DNA of 64,000 nt, taken from Pelargonium tetragonum (taxonomy: Eukaryota > Streptophyta > Magnoliopsida > Geraniales > Geraniaceae). Below are positions 62,401-64,000 of this stretch, piece by piece; the stretch's first letter is position 1; each line of letters opens with the position of its first letter. Location of the stretch: the NCBI GenBank assembly GCA_036897445.1, contig JAYMTL010000075.1:30537-94536 (forward strand), written 5' to 3'. Both the position numbers and the translations under genes were made by a program. The notes beneath the pieces were generated by a model. It had not been told where the DNA came from, made no database searches, and saw only the letters and a list, made by a program, of their open reading frames with translations.

Positions 62401-64000
62401 TATAAGCCTATAAAATGAGTCCTAATTATACAAGGGGGTGTTACTTAATTTAAAGGTTAATAAGAGCCTTTGTGCGTATTTTGTATATTTAAGTCTTATA
62501 TTTTAATATTAGGGCCGCGCGTTACCAGTGAGCTCCTTAAAGTTGAATAAACTAAGCACTAACCTACCACGGGGGCTGTCTTAGCTAGCATGAGTACTTT
62601 CAGACAGGATATATCCTCGTAGAAAAAAATCTACGAAGTGTGCAAAGGGCTAAAACCACTACCCCTTAGATTGTGTCCTAGAACAATAAATCGCGCTACA
62701 ATAACTTTCTTTATTCCTAAAATGAAAATAGATACGAGCTCTTTCCTGGCCTAAACCCTTAAGGTATAATCCTCGAGTTTCCCTTTTTAATAATGTAACT
62801 TCAAAAACAGTACTGCTAAGTTCTACCCCAAAAATCTAAATAAAGCAGGGAGATTTTTATAGAAACCTTATTGGATAAAATCGGGAAAGCTTTAGGCATT
62901 CCGCAATCGAATATAGTATAAAATAAAATATGTAAGAAAACAAAGATCTTATACATACAGGCATTTTTCCATATACTTCTACTTTTCTATGGATCCTTTT
63001 TAAGTATTTTCAAGGTATAATCTTCTTATCTTGGAAGGCCGCCTGATCACGTAAGCGCGCCTCTCGAGGTTATAAAAAAAGACTCTACGAATATCTCCTT
63101 GTTCTTTTCCTTAGAGATATCCCTTAAAAACTTAGCATTAACTAAGTCTATTAAAATCTTAGTTCCAAGGGGATATGTAAGGACAAAACAGAATTTAAGG
63201 GGTTTATATCAAAAAAATCCTAAAAGGAGTCTTTTGCAAATTCTATGCGGCACGCTTATGAGAAGTATTCAAAAGGCTAAGGGACATTCCTTACTTTTAA
63301 GTAGAAAATAGAATACCCTTTCAAAAATCAATTTGATGGAATTCCGCGTTTGGTCTTATAATAAGTATTATGACTGCATCCTTGATTGTAGTCATTTTTG
63401 TTTCACAAAAGGGTGGCCCAGGTAGCTTTTTGAAATAATTAAAATCATACTCAAACTAGCTTAGATCTGTTATTTCCTTTATTTAATAGACACGTAAGGA
63501 AAGGGGTCAAATATTTTTTAGAAGTTTTATTATTCAATTAGGTTACTTACTAGATATTATACATTCCGTACTTGCTTTTTTCTAAATTACTTAAAACGAG
63601 CTTAGGACAAGCGTTAGGAATTAAAGGATGTCAGTGACTTAAATCGACTTAAATTCATACGGATAATATATAAGGGGTCTCTTGACTTTAAGCTCTATAT
63701 TTACCTGTTGTAAACCTTGTATCTAAATTTCTAAAAAGGGTAAACATAAAAAGAAAAATATTATATTACCATAACTTTCAGTAGACTCAGAACTCAAGTA
63801 TTACTTTAATTAAGGATTCCTTTTCACATTAACTACGAGACAAAGGTTCTATAAAGTTTTTTATAAATAAAAAGGAGCTTTTTATGATTTAGGTTATCTT
63901 TAGCCTATATTTTTGATTATCCAGCGTATTGAATTGGAAAGCTACAACATTACCCATGAATTAAGTGGGCACCGTGCCTTAGATCTTGATTTAGCAAAAA
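59456..64000. other. No gene seen
   Basis: Degraded AT-rich sequence. An imperfect plus-strand T-arm-like GGTTCAAAGTAC lies at 59812. A 70-codon frame at 63099-63311 is basic but without motif. The word CCTTAAGG at 62757-62764 is the only copy I noticed in the window. Confidence 0.55.

Larger units (their letters stand above)
1..64000. other. RIP-type AT-rich, gene-free repeat graveyard
   Basis: The whole window has the same texture: about one third G+C, many TAA and TAG triplets in all frames, no frame over 125 codons. Hand counts over four 60-base lines (1-60, 30001-30120, 41401-41460) give TpA/ApT of 28/18 and (CpA+TpG)/(ApC+GpT) of 12/27. Ordinary genomes show the opposite bias in both ratios. 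CpG is not depleted, which argues against ordinary CpG methylation decay. Established knowledge: RIP in ascomycetes converts CpA to TpA in duplicated DNA and leaves AT-rich, gene-poor isochores. Inference: this is such an isochore. Alternatives I cannot fully exclude are an organism that reads TAA and TAG as glutamine, or a reversed control sequence; the correctly oriented tRNA-like motifs argue against the latter. Confidence 0.6.

Noticed and set aside
1-64000. Window is a reversed (non-complemented) natural sequence used as a control
   Set aside because: It would produce the same TpA/ApT and CpA/ApC inversion, but the tRNA-like T arms, D arms and anticodon loops occur in correct 5' to 3' order, which a reversed sequence would not show. 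Not fully excluded without a search of the reversed string.
1-64000. Organellar genome (mitochondrial or plastid)
   Set aside because: 64 kb without a single recognisable rRNA, intact tRNA or respiratory or photosynthetic gene is unlikely, and the CpA depletion is not typical of organelle DNA.
1-64000. CRISPR array or regular direct-repeat array
   Set aside because: The recurring GG-N-CC words are short, variable and irregularly spaced, with no constant repeat of 20 bases or more.

Overview
This 64 kb window is AT-rich (about one third G+C by hand counts) and I find no gene I would call functional. The longest standard-code open frame is 125 codons (57498-57875, TTG start). By rough hand estimate a frame of that size is expected by chance here. 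No rRNA, CRISPR array, intact tRNA, operon or recognisable intact protein domain is visible on either strand.

The dominant signal is a dinucleotide bias. In four hand-counted 60-base lines (1-60, 30001-30120, 41401-41460) there are 28 TpA against 18 ApT, and 12 CpA+TpG against 27 ApC+GpT. The resulting ratios (about 1.6 and 0.44) lie well inside the range regarded as diagnostic of repeat-induced point mutation (RIP), the CpA to TpA process of filamentous ascomycete fungi. With the low G+C and the dense stops (TAA and TAG in particular), the best reading is an AT-rich, RIP-degraded repeat graveyard (AT isochore) of an ascomycete nuclear genome. This is inference; no gene confirms the taxon.

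Layout. From 1 to about 8.4 kb there are weak coding relics on both strands (minus 124-745, minus 7150-7640, plus 7698-8375), a 29-bp direct repeat (450 and 7558) and at least four copies of a GC-richer motif with TTACC/GGTAA-like ends (3629, 3949, 4424, minus 7280). From 8.4 to 20.5 kb there are further weak relics, including copies of shared words near 12.6, 13.5 and 18.2 kb, an island without the RIP signature at about 16.62-16.84 kb, and two copies of a second repeat family (18042, 20370; a third lies at 58346). From 20.5 to 64 kb the sequence is mostly featureless degraded DNA with scattered relics on the minus strand near 33.0-34.4 and 40 kb and on the plus strand near 51.8 and 59.3 kb.

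Two patterns cross the whole window and RIP alone does not obviously explain them. First, the tRNA T-arm/box B motif GGTTCRANNCC occurs nine times where I estimate well under one by chance, often with partial tRNA-like arms upstream but never a complete cloverleaf. Second, short palindromes of the form GG-N-CC, especially GGAATTCC (12 seen), are in clear excess, while the mirror arrangement CCTTAAGG was seen once. These are the observations most worth computing properly.
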